DNA of 64,000 bases from Durusdinium trenchii (Eukaryota > Sar > Dinophyceae > Suessiales > Symbiodiniaceae), in NCBI GenBank assembly GCA_963970005.1, contig CAXAMN010023339.1, positions 116,318 through 180,317 of the forward strand, written 5' to 3'. Below, one piece after another: positions 21,576 to 33,179 of the stretch (its first letter is position 1; every line of letters begins with the position of its first letter). A model generated the notes under the pieces. The model saw nothing but the letters and a program-made list of their open reading frames with translations, was not told where the DNA came from and made no database searches. A program made the translations under genes and the position numbers.

Positions 21576-23799
21576 ATATATACATACATACATACATACA
21601 CATTATATACGATTAAGGAACACAGGAAAACTCCTCTAACAATTGTTTTGTTTTTCAATCCTGACCCAAAAACATCAAGATCCTCAGAAAAAGTTATACA
21701 GAGAGGACTATGTTTAGCATGCTTATCTTAGTTGTTAGCATTTTATCAATGTTCTCAGAGTCACACGCAGCTTATCACAGCTTATTTAGCACAATTTTCT
21801 CTAATACATACCCTCGGTGGTACCCACAATATTGTCATATCATATCTATAACGTGGCTGACACGACCCCTCATATTGGATGCTTGCGATGATATTCATGA
21901 TATTTTAACTGCATTTTTGGATGACAAGCCATATTATATATAGTATTATTTATATATACTGGTAACTCACTTCAGCTTAAGAATCAGAGCATTGGCTACG
22001 GACACCGGAGCATAGCGGCGTGATGAGCAGACGAACACACAGGTGCTCTTTCCCAACGCTCAGAAGCTTGAGGAAGCCTGGCAACAGAAGGACAGCGACT
22101 GATTCGGGGAAATCCATGCACAGCGAACACACAGGTGCTGCTCCGTGGTTCTATGGCACAGGTGCTCGGATTGGGAAAAATAACACTCACGGGTCACAGT
22201 ATTTAAATGAAATGCATGGGTCATCACCCGTGGTTCCGGTTTTGCATTCAGATTGGTCAGTCAGACATTCTAGAATAGAAGGCCACTTTCAGACGCGGTC
22301 GGTCAGGAGTTAGGAGAAAAGTTGCCTCGCGGAACGCGTCTCAACAAATCCATGTTCACAGCCATTGTACAGGTCCCCCAAATAGAAAGGCACGGTTTCC
22401 AATACATAAGTTCGAGGGGATTCACTCACTGGGGATCACCGTCGACGTCTATCCAGCCAGATTCGGCCGGGTGTCCACCACGCGGTGGAGGGATTCGGCC
22501 AGCAGGTGAAGCAAGTGGGGAAGTAGTCGCCAAGGCGATCTACAACTGATAGAATCATTAGAACAAATTGTTCACATTCAATTCAAGGAAACAAATGGAT
22601 TCATTGACTTTATACCCTAGGCCTCCGTAGCACTGAGTGCAGTGCAATGAATAACCCAAATGTTCCCTTTGTTTGCTTGCATGAATCCTTCTTGGCCACT
22701 TCAGTACATTTTTTACCTAGGTCCAGATTCATAGAAGTAGGACATATACAGCCCCAGGTCCATTCATATATATGTTCCATTTATATACGGCCCCGCAAAA
22801 CGGAAGCGATCCATTTGCAAGATGCCAACCGTATTCTTGGGGCACGAACGGGTAGTTTGGCCAGTTTGGCTCATCCGAACATGTGCCCATCAAGATAATA
22901 TGGATTGAACAGTATTAATACTGTAAGTACTTTAGTTTAAGTAAAACATGTTCATTGCTCAAGGTTTGGGCTCATGAAGTACAGGTTTGGGCTTTGTTTC
23001 GATACCCAGAATGTCCCAGTGACGTCCAATTGGTCGTCCTTCTGAGAGGTGAGTGTTGGGGCCTTACATGAGCAGAGTTAGTAGCGGACGATCTACCAGT
23101 TTGCACCATCCACTTCTTCCATCCAGCGTGTACCGATGGAAGTGGATTCATGTCGGACTCGAGGACCGGAGGACTGTCCAATCCTGCACAGATAGGGACG
23201 TGATAGGGGTTAAGCATGGTTAAGCAAACATATACCCCCAAATATATAGATAGAAGTTGGTAGATCCCCAAGTAGAACACGTCTTGGAAATCCGCGCCAC
23301 TATGCTCTTCGTCCTACGATCCACGGGAGAGAAATCACCACCTGCATGAGGGCAATCTGCGCACGCCTATCTCGCCCGCGAATGGGCCCGCCGCGAGGAT
23401 GCCGCAAGGCAAGCAGCCTCAAAGGCTGAGGACTGGTCTCCCAGGCAGGAAGTGTGGACACGGATACGAATGCGGGCAACTGAGTAAGATTGAAACAGAG
23501 GATGAGATGAATGAGATCTATACCAACGAGTTTTTGTGCAAACAAAACGGCTGAAGCAGGTGAATGTGCCGTCGCACGGTAGGGGTCCGGACTGATGGTC
23601 CCGGTTTCGAAACTGCTGTCACTACAAGCTGCACGACGTCATACTGGAACGCACGAAGCCGGTATCCTGTTGGTGCTTAGCCAGCGCAAAGGAAAAACGG
23701 CAATAACTCCTGAACTGGTCCAACACCCGCAGACCATCCAACACCCCGCAGAAGGCTGACAGAGGCGTGTCTCATAAAGTCCAAACAGGAGAGTCCGCA

Positions 23800-23935
23800 G
23801 CCAGAGAGCTCCCGAGGGGAGGGCCGTGCGCCAGGCAGTTGCCCTACAAGACCTACGAGAAGGACGGCTCCTTAGACGACAGCGATGAGGAGGTGGAGGT
23901 GCACGCCGCGGACGCCGGAGGGCGCGACGATGAGG
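23800..23935 (+). CDS. Candidate exon, acidic, unknown gene
   Basis: After a GTCCGCAG acceptor the + frame reads RQLPYKTYEKDGSLDDSDEE and then VEVHAADAGGRDDE in GC-rich codons. The composition is natural, but no family is recognised and the donor side is unclear. The minus frame over the same bases is also open but Arg/Pro-rich and less natural. Confidence 0.3.
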
Positions 23936-26900
23936 GGTGGAGAACCGGAATTTGGGCAGATCACCGAGGCCGTGGATTTCGACCAACAGCGGTTTTTCAG
24001 AACCCGAACTAGGCAATCCCAGCTCGGTACCCTGGTAGGGTCAGGGTCCTAGTTCATGTCACTTATATAACCTCTGTTGGGAATGGTTTTGATTTCTTGA
24101 TATTTCTTGATTCCTTCCTTCAGTGTGGAACTTGAAGCGCCGAGCATGAAACAGGAACCAGCGATCTAGTGTGAAGATAACACAGGTTCAGGTCAGTTCC
24201 AGCATCTTCAAACATCAGGATATATCAGGATGGATTATCAACCGAACATCATTGAATATGTTGCACTGCTGGCAAACTTTGAGGGTTTGCTTGCCACCAT
24301 CGGGTGAAGCTTGGCCAAACTCGCATCACCAGTTGGTGCCGAACCATCTTTTTACCCGGAGAGGTTCAGAACAAGCTTTGGCCCAGGTCTGGCTAGAAGA
24401 CAGCAAAGCCCTGGTAGGGTCGAAAGCTGGGTGCCTAAAGCCATGTCCAGAAATCCATCAACCAATGTCCAGAAATCGATTCACGGTGCCTCCGATGGGG
24501 GGGCACCGGCCAATTCGCCTCAGTTTTCGCCCCAGCCAAAAAAACGGCCTCACTCAGTGTAGCCTCAGAGATCCAACCAAACTCTTCGCCCGAACACACC
24601 GCCCGCGCAGCTTCCGCGCACCCGTCGCGAGCTCCGTGTCGTCGAAGCGTTTGACTCGCCCCCCGGCAGGCCAGTCCACGGTCGGGGTGTGGGTTAGAGC
24701 CGCACGCGATGCGGATGTCTAAAGCGAGCGCTCGCCCTTCTGTCAGGATTTAGTGCAAAAAGTCAAACACAAGACATAGGTCATGAGCCTTTGGATAGAC
24801 AAACTGCAGAAATACAGCCTAGCCGAGCTTATTGACTTCCACAAACAAGTCCTTTAGTCCTAATCTCATTAATTGGACCAGTTGGGGGCATGTCTGGAGT
24901 AAAGATGAGTAAAGAGAACACCATGACATACGGCCACAAGCCGTATCTCACTTCAGCCCTAGAGCCTAAGTCATTAGCCCCAGTATATTCCTTGGAACCT
25001 CAAGGGCCTCGAGGAGCCTGTCTAGATCCAAGATGGTCTGAAACGAAACGGATGAAGTGTCAGTAACTGTCGGTACTTTGACAAACGCACAGGTGGAGGA
25101 GGATGGCTTGGAAGTGGGTGTCGAGGAGGCTGGTTGGAGCTGCGTGACTGCGTGACTTTTTGGATGTGTTTGCTGACCCAGGAAGGATGCGGATCACTTG
25201 CAGGTCACCTGAAGGATGGGAATTGTTGTTTTCCCAATCGGGGAAAGGTTATGGTCACTGAGGGAGTCAGTGGACGCGCGACCACAAGATGATCCCATTG
25301 GTTCCGTGATGTTCCGTGATATGAACATGAGGATGGCCATGTTTCGCCATGTTCCACTGCCAGGGATGTTGTTGCTTTCGACTTCATCTCACTTCATCCC
25401 GCTTCCATTTCCCAGGCTCCATCCATTAAAAGATGTCATTATACGTGCAGGTGACGTGACGTACGTATATGATCGTATACATGGGTTCCATCATATATAC
25501 CGTTCGGGCTCCAGTCGTACCTCCTCAGGTTCGGTATGACCGGAGCCTCCAGTCCCCGGTCGTCCCACCGAAGCGATACGCTACGACTGGAGCCCAAACG
25601 GGTATGGCGGATCAGGTCCACTCGGCCGGGCACCGCCTTTCGGGGCACCGATGGCGTGTTCTGGCACCTGCCGATCGGCGCGTTCGGGCGAACATCCCAT
25701 GGTACGTGCCGATCGCACGGCGTGTAACCATGTGTAACCTATATATGTCCAGTTCGATAACCTATAGGAACTGGACATTATGACGATGTTGTTTTCTTTG
25801 TTTTTTGGATTCACCACCATGCGGATGTTCTGCAAAACTGCTTCGCCATGCCAACCTGCATGCTGAAGCGCCCCCTCAACCCGTTCATTGGTCATCCACC
25901 ATCCCAGTCTTCACGGGACCCGAGCAGAGGGCCTTTCTCGACCAGGTGGGTTTCAGATACAATGGCCCTGAGCCCACCAGCTTTGGAGACTGGGCACATA
26001 AGGGCCGAGCACGGGACACCCAGAAGGATGGGGATCTGAGAGCACGGGGGATTTTTGAAGGGAATCTGAGGGAATCAGGGAATCTCCTTCAGGTCTCCGA
26101 CGATGTGCCCAATGGAGATGACAGAAAGTGGCAGGTGGTGACCATACTTCACCTGCTGATTTGTTTGCCGATGTGCCGATGTGTCACACAGTGTAGCAAG
26201 GACTTGTGAACCATTCCAGAGTCGCTCGGACTCATCGTTTGCGGACAAGTCCATTTGCTCGAAAGCCCGTCCACACCTCTACGCTTGCAATTAGCATGAC
26301 ATCAGGTCTTGCAGGATACCCACCAAGCTCCTGTGGAATCCGAGTCTTCATATGCGATGCTTCAATTTTCTTGAACCTTGCATACATGATTGTGGGTGTG
26401 TTTTGTATTCTATGTTTTGTGTTGCTTTTGTCTGTATATGTGCGGCCCATTGTATCATGTGGTTTTGCTTTGGGCGTTGCTTCCTCAAAACCATTCAACC
26501 TTCTTGTCTAGACTATGAATCCAACTGGGCAAACCTTCACCATACTGAAGCAATATATTTATAATCCCCGTTGCTACGAGCTATCTAAAAAGATCTAAAA
26601 TGAGTGTGGTCGACCACGGAAAAGACATTTTTTTTTGACTAATTTGGTTTAAATGTTAAGTTATTTAAAATGGGTCTTAAGTATATAAAATGGATGACAC
26701 GGATGAACTCTTTGCACAGTCAAGTTAGCCAGTCAAATTAGCCAGTCACGACAGAAAGTGGTTTTATGTTTGTTGTCCACGTCCAAGTTCAAGTTGTGTG
26801 CAGGATGCCTACATCGTATTGCATGTCTTGAGAGTTCCGGCTTTCGTGTTCAATCAGTAAAGTCAATCGCAAACAGCATCCATGGCCTGATAGATATACC

Positions 26901-28284
26901 TGTCCCCACGATCAAGACCGGGCAAGCCGCCTTTGTGTTCATCCACCTTCAAGCCAGGCTATAGCCAGGTTTGGTGAAATTATAGAACATATGACCAGAT
27001 GACTCGAGGCTTTTGGTTTCCCCTGCGACCAAACTCGGGCGGACACCAGCACCTTCTTCTGAAGGTCACGGACTTCTGAGCCGAGAGCAGTTGCGGGTTC
27101 TTCGCCCCGGTGAGAAAGGAACATTGGCAGGAATGCTCCCAATCAATTAGGGTTAGGGTGTCTTAAATATTAAATATCCTTAAATATTTGTAAATTAAAC
27201 TATACCTTTTAATGGTTCATTAGGTCATTCTATTTCCCCCAGCTGGGAGACTTCAACAAGACCACTCTATTCGACCAACATGGATATGGAAATGGGTTCA
27301 ATTGTCCCGGACTGCCACTCTCCAAGTCATGAGGACTGCCACTCTCCAAGTCATCTGGGGGTTTCAGGCCATTGCCAGGTAGCAGTGATTTGAAAGATTC
27401 CTGATTTGACCCAAGGATGTAGCCTTCAACCCTTGAACAAAGTAATGATGCTCTTCCTGTAGAGGGTCCCTTCTTTCACCACAGAGGTGAAATGCGCCAT
27501 TTCACCGTTTCACTTCGCCGTTTTCGCGGCCGTGACGTCAAGCTGTCCCCTTTCGCTGGGCTGCGCAGACAGAGAGGCTGCGCATCCCAGAAGAGAACAG
27601 CTGAGGTTGTGGCCCTAGACCAAAACCCAAAATGATGTCAAAACAGCTGCTGTCCGAGCTCAGTTGTGTGTTTTTTTTTTCCGTATATTGTGTGTGGTTT
27701 ACTACCATGATTTGCCTGAAATCCCCCTGGATGAGGGTTGGTTGCTTTTCGTTTCTCCAAATCAGTTTCCGGATTCTTATCCTCCCAGGAGTCGACCAGG
27801 AACATCTCCCTGAACTGCAGCCCGTTCTCGGCCCATTCTCGGCCTTGGGGCCGAGCCGCTGGGCGTTTTTGTGTTTTTTTTGTTTCGAGTTTCCCGCCAT
27901 GAGCAGCGCGCTCGATAGGCTGGCGCGCGAGTGACAGCTGTGAAGGAATACCAACAACTGACTACGCATGGAAGTAAGGTTCGTTCTTCAGAGTGTTTGT
28001 TGGTTGTTTTTTACTATCAAAACCGGGGTCATGACTTGGGTTGATTCTAGGTGGGCGTATTGTCGAAGTAATCAGGGCTGGTTTGAATGATCAAAACTGA
28101 TGCCGCCTTTGCTTCAGTATTTAAGAATACAATCAATGTTGATATTGCATTTATATAAGATACTGTATATCACGAAAGGTAGCGGTTACGCTACCTGAGT
28201 TTTCCTTTTGCTTTAGCAAAAATGTATTAACCCAGAGCTGCAGCCTATCTCTCGGAGAAATGGTCCCCGACATCTTCGTTTGCT

Positions 28285-28311
28285 GGGGGGGGGGGGGGGG
28301 CCCCCCCCCCC
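28285..28311. repeat. Poly-G/poly-C junction
   Basis: Sixteen G (28285-28300) run directly into eleven C (28301-28311). This is a perfect hairpin-capable homopolymer pair and a likely site of sequencing or assembly error. Confidence 0.9.
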
Positions 28312-28339
28312 TTTCAACTCCACCCTAGCGCGCCTCGGG

Positions 28340-28870
28340 GTCAACCGTTCGAAAACACTGTAAATATCAGTGTTTTCAGCTCTTCCAGTCCTCAGCAGTG
28401 ACCAAAAATCATGGAATTTACAGCGTTTTTTGTGGCTGTCCGGCAAAAAACACCGCAAAAACCGATGGTTTTTGATGCGTCTCGGTTAGAAAAATGACCG
28501 AAAAAAGACCAAAAACCAGGAAAGATTTTGTCAGAAAGGGTTTTTGAGGCTTTTGGAGGCTTCAAAATTGCACAAAACTATGGTATTTACAGGGTTTTGT
28601 GCACCTTCCCGGCAGAAAACGCCGGTATTTACACGGTTTTCTGCGCTTTTCCAGCGCTCAACCGTGGTGCGCCTTTGGATCGACGGCTACAAAATACCGT
28701 AAATACCAGTGTTTTCAGCTCCTCCTGTCTTCAAGCGTGGCCTTAGACCTTGCCGCGGCTGTGGATCGACGGCAACGAAACCTCGTAAATACCAGTGTTT
28801 TTGAGCACGTCCTGTTTGCAAGCATGGCCTGCGGCCACGCAATTTACAGGGTCGCCGCACGTCACTATGT
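28340..28870. repeat. Degenerate satellite, period about 85 bp
   Basis: The phrase GTAAATACCAGTGTTTT recurs at 28699 and 28785 (86 apart), with a near copy at 28360, about four periods upstream. The intermediate units are degenerate but keep GGTATTTAC-type cores (near 28580 and 28625), the reverse complement of the GTAAATACC core. The two best units also share GGATCGACGGC before the core and CCTGT..TTCAAGC or TTGCAAGC after it. Frames through it are by-products. Confidence 0.7.
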
Positions 28871-30841
28871 AAATCCGAAGTTGCATTTGAGAAATATGTG
28901 ACTCCTTTTGAAGGCACGTCAACCTGTATTGAAGCCGCTAGACCGCTACAGCTTCTGGAGGTTTTGTCAAGCGCTTGTGCATTAGTTTTTCTTTCATCAC
29001 GCTCACTCACTTCTCTTCAAACAAGTGGGGGGCCTCTCACCTCCTCCCGGATTACGCCTGATTCCCTGCTACCTTTCGTTCACCACCCTCCTCTCTCAAG
29101 TTTATATATATAACTATATATATATATAATTGATTGTATTCTAGACTTGGGTGCCTTGGGGCATTTTTTTAAAGATTTCCTTGCCTTATAATGTCGTTTG
29201 TATGCTTACAACTCTGCCCCTTGTTGAAGTCCAAGATCTCCTTGCCTCATCGCCACAGGTGGTTCCCCTACATGGCCTGCGGCATTTGTTTGGCAGTGCC
29301 GTGCCTCCTTGTGGGATGGGTGGCGGCCACGCCCTGGAAGGCACGGTGGATGCCGGTGGCTGGACTGGATGGTGGCTCCGCCACTGGAACTCAGAGCCGA
29401 GTAGGGACCTGATGATTCTTCTTCCTGGCAGCTTCTACTCCCGCTCGGGGAGTTGGTTAGTAGAGCTGAGCCGATGGTCTTTTTCGAGCATCGCAGCGCG
29501 CGGAGCGATCCCTACGCCCCAGATCCCTAATTCTGGTCAAGCAAAGGTGGCTTTACATTTGAGGGGTCTTGGGTGGTGAATGTAACTATTTGCTTACATG
29601 ATCTTACATTGATCGTTTGGGTCCTCTTTTTCATGTTTTTTTAAAAATACAATATATAAAGCATTTATGTTTTACAATGGTCTGACTCGGCAGCGAGGAC
29701 AACCTCCCCGAGTCTCAGGGTGGAATATTCTAGTTGTCTAGTCTCAGGGTCAACCCATTCAGTTGGATTCCAGGCATTTAAGCTAACCTCGTGATTTTTT
29801 CCGGAACACTTGGGGGTTTTCAGAACACTTGCTTGCCGTTCTGTCGGGGCGTGTGGGTTGTCTGAATCCTGAATACGGAAAACAAATATCCACAGCAACG
29901 CCCTGCCCCTATCGCATGACTCACAGCAGCATCCTCTCGATTCCTCTCGTCTCTTCTCGGAGGTGGAGCGAATGCACTTTGAAAGCAGGCGACGTGGACA
30001 ACGTGACTGGCGAGCCGAAAACACACGACGTTAGACTTGTCACCTGGTGAGTTCGCCCCGTTCGCCCGGTTTGCAGTGTGCACGGTTGAGGTCAAAAGCC
30101 TTTAGAGTCTTTGGGGTGTGTGCTATCCAGCCAAATCATGAAGTTGGGCATCTACATTGTACTGGTCCCAGTCACAGCCTGTGCGTGGTCCAAAACATAC
30201 GGAAGGCGTAGCTTATTCTGAAGGTTCGGACCGGCTTGTGTTTTCATGAAACTCCAAGCCCCAGACTGGCACGAAATCGCGGGAGGGATTGATTGTTGAT
30301 GTGGCTTTCTGGGAGATTCAATCCCTCACACAATACTGTGAGGGAGAGATTCGTTCCACCAGCTTTCTCGGAATGCGTCAAGACCCCTTGACGTGCTTTT
30401 GAGAAGCCCCGATCAGACGTGAGACCCGTTGGGAAAGGATGACCCCCTCAAACACCATGAGCCAGATGATCCAAATGACTGCGGAGTTTCAACATGACAA
30501 CATGATACATGGTTGATTCATAAATCCTAACATGGACTGTAAGGCCAGGCCTGAGCGGGTTTGATTCATCAAGAGTCAAGAGTCTACACTTTTCATGGTC
30601 CAAGTGGCCATTTTGGGACCCTGAGGTTCCATGAAACTCATAACCCTCCGGTGCTGAGCTGAAGTGTAGCTTCCCAAACCCTTCAAAGTTGAGCTTCCCA
30701 AAACAGCTCAAAAAGACCATGTCCGGAACATGGCACCATTTCTGAGACAAACATCACGACCCTTCAGGTGATCCCCAAGTACTTCGGGTCATTGAGCCGT
30801 GATCCCCTCCGGCCCTGTCACCTCTCAGAACCTCCTGGGCG

Positions 30842-30990
30842 ATGGAGCCACCGGAGTACACCCCGGTGCGGCCGTTGACGTTCCTCGACCACCTCACCGG
30901 ACCCAAGGCCTCACCGTTCGGAGCCGACGGGCCTCACCGGTATCACTCGGTTTTCGGACCCGGTTGGCACCGGTCAGACCGAGAGGGTTG
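30842..30990 (+). CDS. Candidate exon with GC3-rich codons, unknown gene
   Basis: From the ATG at 30842 the frame reads MEPPEYTPVRPLTFLDHLTG and onward to about VFGPGWHRSDREGW, with strongly GC-biased third positions unlike the flanks. The frame stays open to 31180 but loses this bias, so the exon probably ends before 31000. No family is recognised with confidence. Confidence 0.35.
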
Positions 30991-31647
30991 GAGAGTGTGG
31001 AGGGGGTGGTTTGTTGGGGGCCGGTCCGTGTGGCCCCCAGTGTTCCCAACGAGTCATCTAGAGGCGGCTTTGGATTTGATGGTGTGTTTGCGTGTTTCTC
31101 CGCATGTTTGGGTTGCCGAATGGAGCGGTGTGTTTGGGTGTCTTCTTGGGGGTATGACGGTATTAGAATGTATTAGATGATAGGCAGTTAGTGCAAGAGT
31201 TTCATCCACAAACACGACCAGGGTTGCTTATTGAACCAACACGGTCTTAGAAATGGGTTTGGAATGGTTTTGGGCCCAAATATCCGCATGAAGGCCAGAC
31301 CTTTCTGAGATTCTGCACATAACAGACGCTGAAAGATGGGTATGACAATTCCAGTTTGGTCGTTCCGCATTTTTTGAAACACATTTATCAATACCTTTTC
31401 CAGTCACATCGCTAGCAAGACTTCCAAATGTCATCAGTTTGGCCTGCATTACATTTGGTCCAGGTAGCGAAAGTTAGCTCGACTTCATGCACTTTGACTC
31501 GTGAGTTATGACATGTTATGACTGAAAAGATTTGCTTCACACCAGTCAGCAAAAAGAACACGACCAGGCCACGTGCGTTTCCCCATGTTTCGGGCCAATG
31601 TCCAGACCTTTTGTAGCTCTCAAGCCTTCGTTTTGTCAACTCAGCCC

Positions 31648-31917
31648 CCAGAATTGGCTCCCACCCCGAAATTCGCGACGGCCGCATCCTCACCTTCGGC
31701 CAGTTTAACGCGACGGAGAAGCCCTACTGTGGCCCGTCGTTTTGCTTCAGCTCCGAGTCCGCGAATTGCTTCCAGAAGCATCCGGCCCAGCTGTGCGCCT
31801 CGGTGCCGACTGCCTTTTTTGCAAATGGCGCTCGCTGTTTTTGGGCGGTTTCGGGGACGAGAGCTGGGAGAGGTCCTTCTTTTGTTCAGATTGATATAGC
31901 TGGGCGGAGGATTCATT
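31648..31917 (+). CDS. Candidate Cys-rich exon, unknown gene
   Basis: After a CCCCCAG acceptor the + frame lacking an ATG reads IGSHPEIRDGRILTFGQFNA, then a cysteine-spaced region (PYCGPSFCFSSESANCF), and stays open for about 90 codons to a stop near 31917. Two other frames are also open here, one on each strand, so the assignment is tentative. Confidence 0.3.
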
Positions 31918-32984
31918 GAACTCAAAGTTGACTGGCAGAGTTTTTTAATGAACCGATTAAACCATGCTTGAACCTATATTTGAACCCTGCGCAGATCCTG
32001 GAATTTCAAGGACCGTCAACAAGCGAAAAGTGATGGCTGGACTGTGACCCACGATATGTAACAGCATAATTAGCAATCACAGTCTTGCAAAAAGTCAGGA
32101 ACAGATAATGGTCCAATGTGAGAAGGTTTTGCTGCTATTGTTCTTTCCAAGTGGTTGCAAAGTTTGTTACTTGGACGGTAAATCCAACTAATATCAACTA
32201 GTAAGATTCAGTTCGTTTAAAATTGATATGTTGTCATTTTCGGGCTGGATTGAAGTGTTACTCTTCGATTCATTCGGACCCAGCTACCGACTAGGAATGA
32301 CACATGAGACTCCTCCGAGTCCCGACCTGCGTTTAGAACCCAACAAGCTTGTTGGGCAAGCCCAACCGTGAACTCAGTCCTTGGAAACCGTGAGGAAACC
32401 GTGAACGTCCCTTGCTTCAAGGTATGAAGGCGGTGTATTTATGCATCCAGTACATCGTCTCAGGCCAGTCCAGTCACAGAGACGGGGGGGCCTTGGAGAC
32501 GGGGGGCCTTGGGAGGTGGGCGAATGAATTCAGTCCACCCCAGGCACTGAATGCATGGTGCACTGAATGCATTGGACAGGGACATGTGGCAGGATTTTTG
32601 CTGTCGGCAGATTCAGAGTGGATGGCAGAAACGTCACATGGCTTTCTTAATCGATCTCTATCTAGAATCTGCCGAATCCATCGTTCAACCTGTATATACT
32701 CCGAACTGAATGTATCCGATCTTGCAGAATTTGTCAAGTTCAGAGATGAAGTAGATTCATCTCATGTTAATGTGTTGCAAGAAGTCATTCATCATCGATC
32801 GGTGATGTGTTATCTTAATGAGATAGAGTCAATGTAGATTCGGGAGTACGGAACATCCTGGAACATGTCCAACACATGAAGATCTTGCCGCGGCTCCTTT
32901 GTTTTCAATTTGCAAGACGCTGTGTAGGCAGACCCCGTCAAAGCAAAACACAATTGGGAATGGAACCAAGAGTTCTGAGGGGAG
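31918..32984. other. No gene seen
   Basis: No supported gene; the 141-codon frame at 32412-32837 has no domain or splice context that I can defend. Confidence 0.4.
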
Positions 32985-33020
32985 TATGTATACTATGTAC
33001 ATACGGCAACGCTTTTTAAA
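32985..33020 (+). repeat. Left inverted-repeat arm of an interrupted small element
   Basis: The reverse complement of this arm begins TTTAAAAAGCGTTGCCGTA; the right flank of the retrotransposon (43153 onward) reads TTTAAAAAGCGATACCGTA. The first 19 bases match at 17, and a further shared ATAGTAT follows after a one-base offset. Together the arms look like the ends of a palindromic element of about 150 bp that was split by the insertion. Confidence 0.5.
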
Positions 33021-33083
33021 TTCATGGTGGCCTGGCCAGAGCAATCGGCTCCGGCGGTAGTATAAAATTCCTGTTCACCTGTT

Positions 33084-33101
33084 TAAAAAATCGTATGTTT
33101 A
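33084..33101 (+). repeat. 18-bp target-site duplication, 3' side of the element
   Basis: TAAAAAATCGTATGTTTA here is identical to 43139-43156. Similarity between the two sites stops at once on both sides, which sets the ends of the inserted element at 33102 and 43138. Confidence 0.95.
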
Positions 33102-33179
33102 TCGCCGACTTCAAGCGGTCCAAGCGCGGCACAAGTGGCAGCGCTGTGGTCACAGAGCGAGCTCGTGAGACGCAGTCGG

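Larger units (their letters stand above)
14912..23799. other. Mostly non-coding, repeat-bearing DNA
   Basis: No gene I can support. The stretch contains the foldback elements at 15671 and 21481, the minisatellite at 17445, GCTGGTG-rich low-complexity DNA at about 19790-19950, and TA tracts. A frame at 19469-19620 has an Arg/Ala-rich, targeting-peptide-like start followed by RQPVLDFNLPEFHPLQ, but nothing else supports a gene. Confidence 0.4.
23936..30841. other. Mostly non-coding DNA with repeats
   Basis: No gene I can support. It includes a 24-bp tandem duplication (GGACTGCCACTCTCCAAGTCAT at 27309 and 27333), the G/C homopolymer junction at 28285 and the approximately 85-bp satellite at 28340-28870. 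A 183-codon + frame at 24171-24722 and its open minus shadow are unresolved. A minus reading at about 27640-27930 (REWAENGLQFREMFL) is exon-like but unsupported. Confidence 0.35.

Noticed and set aside
30842..30890. N-terminus of an AMP-forming acyl-CoA synthetase (PVRPLTFLDH)
   Set aside because: Only a short resemblance to the PLTFLERSA-type start; no downstream adenylation motif is present.
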